DNA from: Fidelibacterota bacterium | GTDB taxonomy: Bacteria > Fidelibacterota > JAANXI01 | Length of the DNA: 5,500 nucleotides | NCBI GenBank assembly: GCA_018263365.1 | Contig: JAANXI010000152.1 | Span: 1 to 5,500 of the forward strand | Direction of reading: 5' to 3' | Part shown: positions 5,028-5,500 of the stretch, in pieces | Numbering within the stretch: position 1 is the first letter of the stretch | Layout of the letters: each line of letters opens with the position of its first letter | Position numbers and translations under genes: made by a program | Notes under the pieces: generated by a model | Databases searched by the model: none | The model's input: the letters and a program-made list of their open reading frames with translations, nothing else | Told to the model about the DNA's origin: nothing

Positions 5028-5500
5028 TTATTCCTCTTCCAACGCCAGGTTCACCACCGTATTCCGTTTCCAGAGATAGAAGATCGTCGGCATCACCAGC
5101 AGCGTCAGCACCGTGGCAGTGAAGAGACCGCCAACCATCGGCGCAACGATTCGCTTCATCACCTGGGAACCAGTGCCGGCACCGTACATAATCGGCACAA
5201 GTCCGAGGATAGTGGTCGCCACCGTCATAATCACCGGACGCAGTCGCTGAACCGCACCGTCGATGACAGCATCATAGACATCGGATGGTTTATAGGCGCC
5301 CTCTATCATCGGTTTTTCCTTCAAGGCATTGTTCATATACACGAGGATAACCACTCCTAATTCGGCAGCCACCCCCGCCAGCGCAATGAACCCAACCCCC
5401 ACCGCAATACTGAAGTTGTATCCCAGCAGCCACATAAGCCAGAATCCACCTACCGTTGCCAGCGGCAGCGAAATCATCACTAAAATACTCTCGGTGATGT
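5028..5500 (-). CDS. cusA: CusA-type heavy-metal efflux RND pump, C-terminal end only
   Basis: Inner-membrane, proton-driven pump of the HME-RND family, which exports metal ions through a CusCBA-like tripartite complex. Only the last 156 residues are visible; the reading frame is open through the right edge. The segment holds the last membrane helices, with GFIALAGVAAELGVVILVY (transmembrane helix 11 region; E. coli CusA has AGVAAEFGVVML here), AVQRLRPVIMTVATTILGLVPIMYG, GSQVMKRIVAPMVGG and a short charged tail EEE. AGVAAE is closer to the Cu(I)/Ag(I) pump CusA than to the Zn/Co/Cd pump CzcA (typically SGVAVLNG). The remainder and any membrane-fusion and outer-membrane partners should lie upstream, outside the window. 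The internal GTG at 5480 is not the start. Confidence 0.93.
   Translation of the reverse strand, partial: ITESILVMISLPLATVGGFWLMWLLGYNFSIAVGVGFIALAGVAAELGVVILVYMNNALKEKPMIEGAYKPSDVYDAVIDGAVQRLRPVIMTVATTILGLVPIMYGAGTGSQVMKRIVAPMVGGLFTATVLTLLVMPTIFYLWKRNTVVNLALEEE

Overview
All convincing genes lie on the minus strand, so the window reads from right to left. Base composition is near 50% GC. The signs of a Gram-negative cell are an RND efflux pump, a lipobox-bearing precursor and exported metal-binding and haem proteins. The architecture (menaquinol-type Rieske/cytochrome b with a fused cytochrome c, an asparagine/serine/aspartate-rich lipoprotein leader, abundant short intergenic repeats) suggests a member of, or relative of, the Bacteroidota/Calditrichota/Balneolota side of the tree. 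That placement is inference, and no taxonomic marker is present.

Layout, right to left in transcription order: (1) 5500-5028, the C-terminal end of a CusA-type heavy-metal RND pump, followed by a nested hairpin and an inverted array of 7-bp repeats; (2) 4790-4434, a small P-II family protein without the usual uridylylation loop, probably of the group found beside metal RND pumps; (3) 4431-4297, a REP-like palindromic repeat region; (4) 4260-3787, a membrane protein joining a cytoplasmic zinc ribbon to a periplasmic cysteine-rich CcmH-like domain; (5) 3594-2938, a secreted His/Met/Asp-rich protein, probably a periplasmic copper or silver binder, with a 20-bp palindrome just upstream; (6) 2806-2238, a cytochrome P460-like lipoprotein gene carrying a frameshift and a CxxCH motif changed to CIGYH, apparently a pseudogene; (7) 2116-1613 and 1616-<1, a Rieske protein and a cytochrome b/cytochrome c fusion that overlap by four bases and form a quinol:cytochrome c oxidoreductase.

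The right-hand genes look like copper/silver stress functions (efflux pump, P-II regulator, periplasmic metal binder). The left-hand genes are a respiratory bc complex. The zinc-ribbon/CcmH-like protein and the P460 remnant sit between them, and both themes involve periplasmic thiol, haem and metal chemistry. Except for the Rieske-cytochrome b pair, every gap is about 120-240 bp and holds its own dyads or repeats, so I read the window as several co-oriented transcription units and not one operon. No gene-free stretch exceeds 300 bp. No tRNA, rRNA, CRISPR array or transposase gene was seen.
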